This document shows positions 15,981 through 24,655 of a stretch of 64,000 nucleotides of DNA, in pieces. The notes under the pieces are model-generated. The model saw nothing but the letters and a program-made list of their open reading frames with translations, did not search any database and was not told the origin of the DNA. The DNA is from G963667675 sp964291545 (lineage in GTDB: Bacteria; Chloroflexota; Dehalococcoidia; Lucifugimonadales; UBA3495), in contig OZ219861.1 in NCBI GenBank assembly GCA_964291545.2, positions 124,001-188,000 of the forward strand. Reading direction: 5' to 3'. Made by a program: the position numbers and the translations under genes. How positions within the stretch are numbered: the stretch's first letter is position 1; the number at the start of each line of letters is the position of its first letter.

Positions 15981-16931
15981 ATGGTAACGAAGCTGACCCA
16001 CCGCGGCATCCTTGCAACTATCGGCAACACTCCCATTGTGGAGCTCCAAAACATGAGCCCCAAGCAGGGAGTCCGCATCTTCGCCAAGCTGGAGGGCCAA
16101 AACCCCACCGGCAGTGTCAAAGACCGCATTGCCTTGAAGATGATTGACCGCGCCGAGGCCGACGGCGAATTGTCCTCTAAGCGGACCATCCTGGAGCCCA
16201 CCAGCGGCAACACCGGCATTTCCCTGTCCATGATCGGCCGCCTCAAGGGCTACAAGGTCACCGTCGTGATGCCGGAAAACGTCAGCGTCGAGCGAGTGCA
16301 ACTATTGGAAGCCTACGGCGCAGGTATCATCTACTCCGACGGTTCCAGGGGCACCAACGGCTCCATCGAAATGGCCCACGATGTCCTGGAGAAGAACCCT
16401 CACGACTATTTCATGCTTTACCAATACGGCAACCCGGGAAATCCCGGCATCCACTACGAGACCACCGGCCAGGAGATATTGAATGCCCTTCCCGAAGTGA
16501 ATATGTTCGTGGCTGGATTGGGCACCGGCGGAACGCTGATGGGGGTGGCCCGCCGGTTGAAAGAGCACAACCCTCAGACCAAAATCGTCGCCGTGGCCCC
16601 AGAACCCGATGATTTTATTTCCGGCCTGCGGAGCTTGGAAGAAGGCTTCATCCCTCCAATTCTGGACCTGAGCATGCTGGACTCCAGGATGATGGTCAGC
16701 AGCTTCGACGCCTTTCGCACCACCAGGGACCTGCTGCAGCAAGAGGGCATCTTCGCGGGCGTTTCTTCTGGCTCAGTGCTCTACGGAGCTATGCGCCAAG
16801 CCGAACGAATGGACCAGGGCGCCATCGTGTGTCTGCTGGCCGACGGTGGCTGGAAATACCTTAGCACCAGCCTCTGGAACAAGGACTACGAGCAACTGGC
16901 CAAAGAGTCCAAAGGCAAGATTTGGTGGTGA
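15981..16931 (+). CDS. cysM: Cysteine synthase, CysM type (probably O-phosphoserine/sulfur-carrier dependent)
   Basis: This is a PLP enzyme with Lys47 in GSVKDR, the loop TSGNTG at 74-79 and the phosphate-binding GTGGT at 181-185. The segment GLRSLEEGF puts Arg217 where Mycobacterium CysM has the Arg that selects O-phosphoserine, and the C-terminus (GWKYLST... ending in Trp residues) resembles that enzyme rather than CysK. The inferred reaction is transfer of sulfur from a thiocarboxylated carrier to O-phosphoserine to form cysteine. It is the second gene after the Cys-rich leader, so its product is the amino acid that the leader would sense. Confidence 0.9.
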   Translation: MVTKLTHRGILATIGNTPIVELQNMSPKQGVRIFAKLEGQNPTGSVKDRIALKMIDRAEADGELSSKRTILEPTSGNTGISLSMIGRLKGYKVTVVMPENVSVERVQLLEAYGAGIIYSDGSRGTNGSIEMAHDVLEKNPHDYFMLYQYGNPGNPGIHYETTGQEILNALPEVNMFVAGLGTGGTLMGVARRLKEHNPQTKIVAVAPEPDDFISGLRSLEEGFIPPILDLSMLDSRMMVSSFDAFRTTRDLLQQEGIFAGVSSGSVLYGAMRQAERMDQGAIVCLLADGGWKYLSTSLWNKDYEQLAKESKGKIWW

Positions 16932-16952
16932 ACGGCGGGCTGATATGACTCC

Positions 16953-16981
16953 TTGAAACCACCCACACGCGGTGGTATACT
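16953..16981 (+). promoter_or_regulatory. nusA operon promoter
   Basis: TTGAAA at 16953-16958 and TATACT at 16976-16981 are separated by 17 bases. Transcription would start near 16988, leaving a leader of about 90 bases before the nusA GTG. Confidence 0.7.
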
Positions 16982-17006
16982 CACCTTGACATAGTCCTTC
17001 CTTATT

Positions 17007-17034
17007 GAAAGCGGGGTTCTCCCGCTTTCTTGTT
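17007..17034 (+). terminator. Leader hairpin (terminator-like) upstream of nusA
   Basis: GAAAGCGGG (17007-17015) and CCCGCTTTC (17021-17029) form a perfect 9-bp stem around the loop GTTCT, followed by TTGTT. It lies downstream of the predicted nusA promoter and upstream of the start codon. It could end cysM transcripts, attenuate the nusA operon, or both. Confidence 0.65.
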
Positions 17035-17079
17035 AGTAGGCCTAGTGGCTCAGGACAAGTAGGTATAGGGGGATTGGCG

Positions 17080-18711
17080 GTGAAAAGCGACTTTTTGATT
17101 GCGCTGACCCAGTTGGCCGCGGAACGCCACCTGCCCAGGGAGCAGGTACTGTTGGCCATTGAAGTAGCCCTGGCTTCAGCTTTCAAAAAGGACAATCCGG
17201 CCATCGGGCAGAACATATCCGTCAAGCTCAACCCCAACACTGGGCAAGTGGGCGTTTACGCCTTGAAGACGGTGGTTGAAACCGTCGAAGACCCGGAACG
17301 GGAGATCAGCCTTCCGGATGCTCAGCTAATCAAGCAGGGCGCAGAGATTGGCGACGACGTTGCCGCCGCTGAGCCCTTGCCCCACAACGCCAGCCGCATC
17401 GCTGCTCAGACCGCTAAGCAGGTCGTCCTGCAAAGGCTCCGGGAAGCTGAAAGGGAGTTACTCTACCAGGAGTTCTTCCAGCATCAGAACGACATCGTTT
17501 CTGGCGTAATCGAGCAGACCGACCCCGGCAGAGCGATTATCGTCAACCTTGGCAGGGCCGAAGGAATTCTGCCCTATGAAGAACAGGTGCCCACCGAACG
17601 CTACAGGAAGGGGCAGCGCACCAAGGTCTACGTGTTGAACGTCCGCAGCGGCGCTAAGGGGCCTGAGATCATCGTATCTCGCAGCCACAAAGATATGCTG
17701 AGGCGGTTGTTCGAGATTGAAGTGCCCGAGGTTTACAACGGCATAGTGGAAATCAAGGCTATCGCCAGAGAAGCCGGGTTTCGCAGTAAAGTCGCCGTCA
17801 ACGCCACCCAGCAGGGCATCGACCCGGTTGGTTCCTGCATAGGTATCAGGGGCAACCGGATCCAGAGCATCGTCAACGAGTTGCAGGGAGAAAAGATCGA
17901 CGTTGTTTCGTGGGACCAGGACCCCAAGGTATTTATCGCCAAGGCCCTGAGTCCCTCGGAGCCGGCCCACGTCGAACTGGACGGCGACGAGCAGACCGCC
18001 ATCGTGGTCGTGCCCGACCGGCAGTTGTCCCTGGCTATAGGCAAAGAGGGACAAAACACCCGGCTCGCCGCCAGGCTCACGGGCTGGCGACTGGACATCA
18101 AGGGGCTCACCGAGTGGGAAGAGCTTCGCGAAGAACGCCTGAGGCAAGCCCAGCAGGAAGCCGCATCTGGACACGACGGCGCTGCCAAGGCTGTCCTGGA
18201 GGCAGTGGATGAGGCCCCCGATGAAGCCGCCGCCGCGGTGGCGGAATTCGACGAACCGGTAACGGCCGAAGCCGCAACTGCTGCGGACACCGTTGCCGAG
18301 GCGGGCGCATTGGCGGAGGCGACTGATCAGGCTGCAGCGGATAGCCTCGAAGCTGTCGCTGAAGAGCAGGATGAAGACAAGATTCTTGAGGCCCTGATCA
18401 GGGAAGAAGAGGCGGCGGCCCAAGGAGCTGAAGCGCAAGAGGAGATCGAAGCCGGCTTTAGCGTTGAAGACTTGGCGTCGTTCACCTTGGACGATATCGA
18501 GCAGGTCAACGAGGAAGAGGAAGGGGAAGGAGACGACGCAGGATTCGACGTTGACCTGTTGCCCAACGTAGCAGTGCGTACTCCCGACGCTGGAAAAATC
18601 CGTTTCGCTGAGGACATCGTGGAAGAAGTCAGAGGCAGCGGGCGGAGAGACCGGAAAGGCGGCCGCCGGCAGGGGGCCGGAGGCCGAGGGGCCAGACGGG
18701 GTGGCCGTTAA
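17080..18711 (+). CDS. nusA: Transcription termination/antitermination factor NusA
   Basis: This 543-residue NusA has the N-terminal RNAP-binding domain, S1 (about 130-200), KH1 and KH2 (for example GSCIGIRGNRIQSIVNEL and LSLAIGKEGQNTRLAAR). The GTG at 17080 has AGGGGG about eight bases upstream. An in-frame ATG-side extension overlaps the leader hairpin and is not NusA-like. After about residue 350 comes an unusual low-complexity tail of Glu, Ala and Asp, then a basic Arg/Gly-rich end (RDRKGGRRQGAGGRG). The last 11 bases overlap ylxR. rimP, often upstream, is not here. Confidence 0.96.
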   Translation: MKSDFLIALTQLAAERHLPREQVLLAIEVALASAFKKDNPAIGQNISVKLNPNTGQVGVYALKTVVETVEDPEREISLPDAQLIKQGAEIGDDVAAAEPLPHNASRIAAQTAKQVVLQRLREAERELLYQEFFQHQNDIVSGVIEQTDPGRAIIVNLGRAEGILPYEEQVPTERYRKGQRTKVYVLNVRSGAKGPEIIVSRSHKDMLRRLFEIEVPEVYNGIVEIKAIAREAGFRSKVAVNATQQGIDPVGSCIGIRGNRIQSIVNELQGEKIDVVSWDQDPKVFIAKALSPSEPAHVELDGDEQTAIVVVPDRQLSLAIGKEGQNTRLAARLTGWRLDIKGLTEWEELREERLRQAQQEAASGHDGAAKAVLEAVDEAPDEAAAAVAEFDEPVTAEAATAADTVAEAGALAEATDQAAADSLEAVAEEQDEDKILEALIREEEAAAQGAEAQEEIEAGFSVEDLASFTLDDIEQVNEEEEGEGDDAGFDVDLLPNVAVRTPDAGKIRFAEDIVEEVRGSGRRDRKGGRRQGAGGRGARRGGR

Positions 18712-19039
18712 GCCGCAGCCGAATGCCCCCCGTGGGACCGTCGAAAAAAAGGGGCGCCATGTGCCCCAGCGCAGTTGCGTAGCCTGCGGCAGGAAACTCG
18801 ACAAACGGCGCCTGGTCCGCATCGTACGTACACCTGATGGCGCCGTGACGGCCGACCCCACCGGCAAAGCGGCCGGACGAGGCGCCTATCTGTGTACTTC
18901 ATCAGGATGCTGGACCCGAGGTGTGAGCAAAGGCGGGCTGGAACGCAGCCTGCAGGTTAACCTGTCGACCGAAGACAAGTCCCGATTATTGGCATTCTAC
19001 GAAGAATCAGTCCCCAGGCCGGTGGCAAGGGAAAGTTAA
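18701..19039 (+). CDS. ylxR: YlxR (DUF448) RNA-binding protein
   Basis: This small basic protein normally lies between nusA and infB. The YlxR core CVACGRKLDKRRLVRIVRTPDG and the GRGAYLC segment are present. The 112-residue length includes a short N-terminal extension. It starts inside the end of nusA (11-base overlap), and infB begins one base after its stop, so the three genes are tightly coupled. YlxR has been linked to RNase P modulation and to transcription regulation in other bacteria; its role here is inferred. Confidence 0.93.
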   Translation: MAVKPQPNAPRGTVEKKGRHVPQRSCVACGRKLDKRRLVRIVRTPDGAVTADPTGKAAGRGAYLCTSSGCWTRGVSKGGLERSLQVNLSTEDKSRLLAFYEESVPRPVARES

Positions 19040-20884
19040 ATGACTTCGAACCGTCAACAACCAACGTCGGTAAAGGGGCCTGAGCGGACGCCCAGGGCAA
19101 CCCGGAGGACAGGCGACGGACGTCGCGCCCAGCCCAGGACGCTGTTGCTGCCCCCTACTCTTACTGTGCAGCGCTTGGCAGAGCTAATCGGCCAGAATCC
19201 CATTGACGTCATCAAACAATTGATGAGGAACGGGATTATGGCGGACATGAACCAGGTGATCGACTACGAAGTCGCTACGTTGGTGGCCTCTGGATTTGGC
19301 ATCCGGACCGCCATGGTCGAGTCCTCAGAACCTGGCGCCTCCGTCACGTCTGCAGTTCAGGAAGAAGACGCTGACGCCGATCTGGTTTCTCGCCCGCCGG
19401 TGGTGGCCATCCTTGGGCATGTTGACCACGGCAAGACGTCCCTATTGGATACCATCCGGCGCACCCAGGTCGCCGACCGGGAAGTTGGGGGCATCACTCA
19501 GCATATAGGGGCGTACCAGGTTGAATACCAGGGCAACCCCATAACCTTCCTGGACACTCCCGGTCATGAAGCCTTTACCTCCATCCGGGCCCGCGGAGCC
19601 AAGGTTACCGATATCGCCGTGCTGGTGGTAGCCGCCGACGACGGCCTAATGCCGCAAACGCTGGAGGCCATCAACCACGCCAAGGCCGCCGAGGTCCCCT
19701 TGGTCGTGGCCATCAACAAGATGGACCTGCCCGGCGCCGACCCCGAGCGGGTCAAGCGCCAGCTCAGCGAACGAGAACTGTTGGTGGAAGACTGGGGTGG
19801 CGACACAATTTCGGTGGATGTTTCAGCCCGTACCGGAGACGGTATAAATGACCTGCTGGAAAACCTGCTGGTGGTAGCTGAGGTTGCCCAACTCCAGGCT
19901 AATTGGGACAAGCCGGGACGGGGCGCTGTTATCGAGGCCAAGCTTGACCGGAAACGCGGCCCCACGGCTACCATTCTGGTCCAGGACGGCGTCGTGAACG
20001 TAGGCGACTACATCGTTGCCGGCAAAGCCTGGGGACGCATCAAGGCCATCATCGACGACCATGGCCGGCCGTCAAAGACCATTACTCCGGGTAGTCCAGG
20101 CGAAGTGCTCGGCTTCAACCCCATTCCGGAAGCGGGTGACCAGTTCACCATCGTGGCCAATGAAAGGGCTGCTCGGGCGGTCATCGGAGAACGGGAGAAG
20201 TACCAGTCTACTCAACAAGGTCAGGCCAGAGCGTTGACCTTGGACCAGGTCGTTAAGCAGATAGATGTCGGGGACGTCAAGGAACTGAATCTTGTCCTCA
20301 AGGCCGATGTCCAAGGCAGCGTTGAAGCAGTCCAGCAATCCCTGGAAGACATGACCGAGGAAGACGCCAAGGTCCGCATCCTCCACAGTGCCTGCGGAAA
20401 TGTGACTGAGTCCGACGTGATGTTGGCCAGCGCATCGAACGCCATCATCATAGGTTTCAACATCGGCACCGAGACCAGCGCCGAGCGTCTGGCGGAACGT
20501 ATGGGCCTGGAAGTCCGCCACTACAACATCATCTATCAGTTGATTGAAGACGTGGACCGGGCGTTACGCGGGATATTGGACCCGGTGTTCACCGAGATCA
20601 TCGTCGGGAGAGCTGAGATTCGGGAGTTGTTCCCGGCCCGTCGCGGCGTCCAAATCGCCGGCTGCCGTGTCCTGGAAGGCCGCATCGCCCGCGGGGCTAC
20701 GGTCCGGGTTCTCAGGGATGGACAGGAAATCCACGAAACTACCATTGCAAGTATGCGCCATTTTCGTGACGAAGTGAATGAAATGACCGCCGGGACGGAA
20801 TGCGGCATAACCCTCCAGGGCTTCAACGAAATGCAAGAAGGGGACGTGCTGGAAGCCCACCGGCGGGAACCCGGTCGCCATTAG
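19040..20884 (+). CDS. infB: Translation initiation factor IF-2
   Basis: IF-2 brings fMet-tRNA to the 30S subunit. G1 GHVDHGKT is at residues 126-133, G3 DTPGH at 172-176 and G4 NKMD at 226-229, followed by domains II, III and the C-terminal fMet-tRNA-binding domain. The protein is 614 residues long, short for IF-2. The N-terminal region has only one IF2_N-type module (TVQRLAELIGQNPIDVIKQL) after a 35-residue basic leader. ylxR ends directly before the ATG. Confidence 0.98.
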   Translation: MTSNRQQPTSVKGPERTPRATRRTGDGRRAQPRTLLLPPTLTVQRLAELIGQNPIDVIKQLMRNGIMADMNQVIDYEVATLVASGFGIRTAMVESSEPGASVTSAVQEEDADADLVSRPPVVAILGHVDHGKTSLLDTIRRTQVADREVGGITQHIGAYQVEYQGNPITFLDTPGHEAFTSIRARGAKVTDIAVLVVAADDGLMPQTLEAINHAKAAEVPLVVAINKMDLPGADPERVKRQLSERELLVEDWGGDTISVDVSARTGDGINDLLENLLVVAEVAQLQANWDKPGRGAVIEAKLDRKRGPTATILVQDGVVNVGDYIVAGKAWGRIKAIIDDHGRPSKTITPGSPGEVLGFNPIPEAGDQFTIVANERAARAVIGEREKYQSTQQGQARALTLDQVVKQIDVGDVKELNLVLKADVQGSVEAVQQSLEDMTEEDAKVRILHSACGNVTESDVMLASASNAIIIGFNIGTETSAERLAERMGLEVRHYNIIYQLIEDVDRALRGILDPVFTEIIVGRAEIRELFPARRGVQIAGCRVLEGRIARGATVRVLRDGQEIHETTIASMRHFRDEVNEMTAGTECGITLQGFNEMQEGDVLEAHRREPGRH

Positions 20885-20946
20885 GCCGTTTCTAGGCTCA
20901 GTGTAACTGCAGGCCTTTTGTTCACTCCTCACCTGGGGAGCTAGAA

Positions 20947-21375
20947 ATGTCCAGACGCATAGACCGCGTTAACGAACTGTTGCGCCATGAAATCAGCCGC
21001 TTGCTTGCTCTCCAGATCAAAGACCCGCGACTGAGAGGCGTGATTACCATTACCCGGGTCGCTACGTCCAACGATTTGCGCGCAGCCCAGGTGTATCTCA
21101 GCGTCATGGGCGACCAGGTAGCCAAGACCGAGGCCTTGGAAGGCATACGCTCCGCAGCCTCCTTCATGCGTAGGGAGCTGCGCCGGCGTCTCACCCTGCG
21201 GTACACCCCCTTCTTGACCTTCACCCTGGACGAGTCCTTCCAGGAAGCGGAGCACATTCTGGGGATAATGGACCGCATCAGGGACCATGACCATGACCTG
21301 AACCGGGACCTGGGTCAGCCAACCGCCGGCGACTCCTACACAGGCCCGCTTACCTCTCCCACCGGCCGCAGCTAG
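20947..21375 (+). CDS. rbfA: Ribosome-binding factor A
   Basis: RbfA is a 30S maturation factor with a KH-like fold. The family segments RRIDRVNELLRHEISRLL, KDPRLRGVITITRV and LRRRLTLRYTPFLTFTLDESF are present in order. The protein is 142 residues long with a short polar tail. It follows infB by 62 bases and precedes truB by three bases, the common nusA-infB-rbfA-truB order. Confidence 0.97.
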   Translation: MSRRIDRVNELLRHEISRLLALQIKDPRLRGVITITRVATSNDLRAAQVYLSVMGDQVAKTEALEGIRSAASFMRRELRRRLTLRYTPFLTFTLDESFQEAEHILGIMDRIRDHDHDLNRDLGQPTAGDSYTGPLTSPTGRS

Positions 21376-21378
21376 ACT

Positions 21379-22341
21379 ATGGCCAAACGCAAGAACGTCG
21401 GACCTCCTCCCGTCAGCGGGTTCATAAACCTTTACAAGCCGCCCGGAATTACCTCCATGGATGCCCTCAGGAGGGTAAAGAGGACTACCGAGCAACGAAA
21501 GGTAGGCCACGGCGGCACCATCGATCCCTTGGCCAGCGGCGTGTTGCCCATCTGCTTCGGCCAGGCAACTCGTCTCATGGACCACGTCGTCGAGTCTTCG
21601 AAGCAGTACGCTATGGAGGTCACCCTTGGGGTCGCAACTGCCACCTTCGACGCCGAAGGCGAAGTGACCGCCGCCAAAGACGCGAGCGGCGTATCCAGGG
21701 AAATGATCGACATCGCCGTACAATCTTTCTTGGGACGCATCGAACAAGTTCCTCCCATGTACAGTGCGGTCAAATTTCAAGGCCAGCGCTTGTACAAGCT
21801 GGCTCGAGCCGGCATAGAGGTGGAACGAAAGCCCCGGCTGGTGGAAATCTATTCCATACAAGTCCTGGACTTTTCGCCTCCCGCCCTGTCGCTGGACGTA
21901 GAATGCGGCCAGGGAGCATATATGCGGACACTGGCCGCCGATTTAGGAGAACTGCTGGGTTGCGGCGCTCACGTAGCAAAACTCGACCGCCGCTCCTGCG
22001 GAGGCTTTCACAGTGAAGACTCCGTGACTTTGGAAGCGCTGGATGAGGCCGGCGCCGAAGGCTGGAAGCAATTTCTCAAACCCATAGACTGGGTCTTGAG
22101 GGACTTGAAGAGCATCACGGTAGGCCGCCAGGCCGAAGCCCATCTGCGCAACGGACAGTCCGTCAACTTGGCCGGGCCGGTCATGGATGCGGAGTACCTG
22201 GAAACCTTCAGAGCGTACGGCGGCGATGGGCGCTTCCTGGCCCTGGTCCGGTTCGACCGCGCCGGCAACGCCTGGCGCCCGTTAAAGGTCTTCCACACTG
22301 ACTACCCGTCGCCCTTGGCCCCTATACCGTCCGGAACCTAG
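21379..22341 (+). CDS. truB: tRNA pseudouridine(55) synthase TruB
   Basis: TruB makes pseudouridine 55 in the T-loop of tRNAs. The catalytic Asp49 lies in GHGGTIDPLASGVLP. The substrate-binding segments PPMYSAVKFQGQRLYKLAR and GAYMRTLAADLGELLGCGAH are present. At 320 residues it includes a C-terminal PUA-like end. It is the last recognised gene of the nusA operon. A new promoter follows within 60 bases. Confidence 0.97.
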   Translation: MAKRKNVGPPPVSGFINLYKPPGITSMDALRRVKRTTEQRKVGHGGTIDPLASGVLPICFGQATRLMDHVVESSKQYAMEVTLGVATATFDAEGEVTAAKDASGVSREMIDIAVQSFLGRIEQVPPMYSAVKFQGQRLYKLARAGIEVERKPRLVEIYSIQVLDFSPPALSLDVECGQGAYMRTLAADLGELLGCGAHVAKLDRRSCGGFHSEDSVTLEALDEAGAEGWKQFLKPIDWVLRDLKSITVGRQAEAHLRNGQSVNLAGPVMDAEYLETFRAYGGDGRFLALVRFDRAGNAWRPLKVFHTDYPSPLAPIPSGT

Positions 22342-22394
22342 CCCCAACCTCCTGGCAATTCCAGGCGAAATCGCCGATTGCCCGTGAATCTGCC

Positions 22395-22422
22395 TTGACA
22401 ACGCCGCTCGTGCCTGTATATT
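22395..22422 (+). promoter_or_regulatory. Promoter for the DUF5679 gene with a long leader
   Basis: TTGACA at 22395-22400 and TATATT at 22417-22422 are separated by 16 bases. The transcript would have a leader of about 190 bases before the small zinc-ribbon gene at 22622. Confidence 0.65.
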
Positions 22423-22621
22423 GGTAACGATTATGTTTACCTGGCGTGCCTGTTCTCCTGTTCAAGGCAAGCCAACTGCAGGCAGCGCCTGCTGACCGGC
22501 CCGCTCAGGGAACATGGTCCTGGTTTCCAAATGGGTTGTTCTGTAAGGGTGACGGGTTGCCAATAGGCTGTCCTAACCCGTTGTTGTAGCGGTATGCCCA
22601 ATCATTAATGGGGGTCAAGAC
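22423..22621 (+). other. Untranslated leader with short frame and inverted repeat
   Basis: A 20-codon frame (ATG 22433 to TGA 22495) starts within a few bases of the predicted transcription start. ACGGGTT and AACCCGT then form an inverted repeat around a 16-base loop near 22551-22580, without a T-run. No known riboswitch or stable RNA motif was recognised. Confidence 0.35.
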
Positions 22622-22762
22622 ATGGAGGCCTATTGTTTCAAGTGCCGCAGCAAGCGGGAGATTTCCAACGCTCAGCAAGTAACCTTGAAGAACGGGCGGC
22701 CGGCCACCCAGGGAGTCTGCCCTACCTGTGGGACCAAGGTATTCCGCATCGGAAAGTCATAG
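22622..22762 (+). CDS. DUF5679 small zinc-ribbon protein
   Basis: The 46-residue protein has the knuckles CFKC (residues 5-8) and CPTC (33-36) with the run KNGRPATQG between them and ends FRIGKS. This matches the DUF5679 family seen in Chloroflexota, Actinobacteria and candidate phyla. Related ribbons often bind nucleic acid or the ribosome, but no function is established. The ATG is the first codon of the family pattern. It has its own promoter and a long leader, suggesting regulated or abundant expression. Confidence 0.87.
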   Translation: MEAYCFKCRSKREISNAQQVTLKNGRPATQGVCPTCGTKVFRIGKS

Positions 22763-22793
22763 CCGCTAAGTTAGCCGGCAAGTGGTAGGCGGG

Positions 22794-23489
22794 CTAAGTC
22801 TGCGCAGCTTTTGATTTAGCCGTCGACGCCGGGCCTAACCCCAGTCGGCCTAGCAGGGCTTGCGGGTTCAACACCAACACCTCGTGGGAATCGTCCTCGG
22901 ATAGTCCCGCGCCCGCCGTAACCTTCCTGGCTAACGACGGAGTCAACAAGTCTCCCGGTTCATGGGCATCCGAGTCCAGTACCAGGGACGCCCCGGCCTG
23001 GAAGGCTGTCTTCGCAACGTGGCCGTTAGTCAAGCTGTGCCCTCTGCGGGCGGACAATTCCAAGTACACACCGTTCTCCGCAGCCAGCCTGGCCACGTCC
23101 GCGGTTATCAGGCCCGGATGGGCGAGAACGTCTACATAGGCAGAGCGTACTGCCGCCTCGTTGGTGCCGGGGTCTACCGGCTCGACTATCGTCTCCCCAT
23201 GCACCGCCACTAGTTTAGCCCCCAGCTCCTTGGCTGTCCGGGCTATCAGGTCGATGTCTTCTTTTGGCACGTGGGTGATTTCCACTCCCGGCAGCGCCAG
23301 GATATCCCATCGTTCCGTAGCCATCGCGCAGTCCTTTACCAGCGTCTTGACTATCCCCTCCAGATTCCCTGCGCCAACGTGGTCGGTGACGGCCATTGCC
23401 TTATAGCCTCGGTCCAAAGCCCTCCGAATCAACTCTATCGGGGATAACACGCCATCGCTCAGGAAAGTATGCGTGTGAAAATCGTACAT
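22794..23489 (-). CDS. PHP-domain phosphoesterase
   Basis: The 231-residue protein is a histidinol-phosphatase-like PHP protein. Metal-binding motif I is DFHTHTFLSDG at residues 3-13, followed by VTDHVGAGN, PGVEIT, VHGE, LAHPG and the C-terminal DSDAHEPG. These give a trinuclear metal site for phosphate-ester hydrolysis. It could act as a histidinol phosphatase or a nucleotide phosphoesterase; there are no his genes nearby to decide. It is convergent with DUF5679 (31-base gap). Confidence 0.9.
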   Translation of the reverse strand: MYDFHTHTFLSDGVLSPIELIRRALDRGYKAMAVTDHVGAGNLEGIVKTLVKDCAMATERWDILALPGVEITHVPKEDIDLIARTAKELGAKLVAVHGETIVEPVDPGTNEAAVRSAYVDVLAHPGLITADVARLAAENGVYLELSARRGHSLTNGHVAKTAFQAGASLVLDSDAHEPGDLLTPSLARKVTAGAGLSEDDSHEVLVLNPQALLGRLGLGPASTAKSKAAQT

Positions 23490-23665
23490 GCGCTACCTCA
23501 AATCCGTCCGGTTCGCCGCCATCATGGGCTCCAGCCCCAGCTTTTGCCCTCTGCAATGGCAACCCTCGGGGCTCCAATCAACTACCGGCGCCGGACCATT
23601 AGGGCCAGGGCGTCATACCCAGTGCCCGACTAGGGCCGCACGGTGCTTCACGCCCGGACGCCCGG

Positions 23666-24319
23666 TTAACCCAGCTTCCGGATTACCGCCACAACCTTAC
23701 CGTGGACCTCGACATTGCCCGCGGCGCTATATATGGGCTCCATCTGGCTGTTGGCCGGTTGCAGTCTCACCCTGTCGCCTTCCAAATAGAACCTCTTCAG
23801 CGTAGCCTCTTCTTCCTGCTTGAGCCAGGCAACCACCGTGTCTCCGTTGGAGGCGTCCTGTCCGGGCTTTACTATCACCACGTCGCCGTCGTCTATTAAG
23901 GCATCGATCATGGACGTGCCTGAGACCGCCAGGCCGAAAAGCCTGCCGTGCCGCCGCGGCAGGTCCGGCGAGACCTCGACGTTATCGAACTCCCCGCTGG
24001 ACTCCGCTTCTTCAGTTGAAAAGACCGGTATCGGCATACCGGCGGCAATTGTGCCGACGATTTGCACTCTGGGAGCCGTGGATACCGGTTGCCCACTTTC
24101 GTCCAGCAACTCGATTCCCCGGGCTACGTCAGGACGCCGGTTCAAATACCCGTCTTGCCTTAGCTTGTGGAGATTGTAGTCCACAACCGACGTGGAACTG
24201 ACGTCGCAAGCCCGTTGGATGTCCCGGACCGTCGGCGGGATCCCGTTCTCCTCGATAAACTCGTGAATAAAGTCCAGTATTCTTTGTCGCCTTGCCGGAA
24301 GCTTCTTCTTTAGCGCCAT
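23666..24319 (-). CDS. lexA: LexA repressor
   Basis: LexA is the SOS repressor, cleaved when RecA filaments form. From ATG 24317-24319 (GGAAGG just upstream) the protein has 217 residues. It contains a winged helix with RRQRILDFIHEFI and SSTSVVDYNLHKL, the Ala93-Gly94 cleavage bond in IAAGMPIPV, the nucleophile Ser136 in SGTSM and the general base Lys175 in EATLKRFY. Two earlier in-frame ATGs lack ribosome-binding sites. I could not identify the operator in the upstream region. Confidence 0.96.
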   Translation of the reverse strand: MALKKKLPARRQRILDFIHEFIEENGIPPTVRDIQRACDVSSTSVVDYNLHKLRQDGYLNRRPDVARGIELLDESGQPVSTAPRVQIVGTIAAGMPIPVFSTEEAESSGEFDNVEVSPDLPRRHGRLFGLAVSGTSMIDALIDDGDVVIVKPGQDASNGDTVVAWLKQEEEATLKRFYLEGDRVRLQPANSQMEPIYSAAGNVEVHGKVVAVIRKLG

Positions 24320-24655
24320 GTCCCTTCCCCGCATAACACCGCGTAATTTTTTCAGCAACCGGGTTTACCTGGTGCTGAGACCTCTCCCCAACGGGGCCCG
24401 CATGCGCGGGCAGTCGGTGGTCTCGACCGGTCACCAATCCGCTGCTGCAACCAGCCTAGCAAGCAGGCAGACTGGGCGTCAACCACCTTATGTCATCTCT
24501 TGGCGACTTTCGGGGGCAAAATCATGGCAATAAGGCGTCCCGGGTGCAGTTGGATCAGAAGGCGCTTTCCAACTCGGACGTGTTGTACCGCCCAGCGGGC
24601 ACACCCCGCGCCCTGCAGACGGCGAACAACGCCCTACCCGGTGCGTCTGGGGGGC
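24320..24655. other. Noncoding stretch between lexA and rpsT
   Basis: This 336-base stretch lies upstream of lexA and downstream of rpsT (both minus strand). Short frames here read as non-protein-like. No tRNA, SRP RNA or convincing SOS box was recognised. It should contain the lexA promoter, but no strong match stands out. Confidence 0.4.

Noticed and set aside
24320..24655. SRP RNA or 6S RNA between lexA and rpsT
   Set aside because: The conserved SRP GGAAG-type tetraloop region and a 6S-like long bulged helix were not seen.
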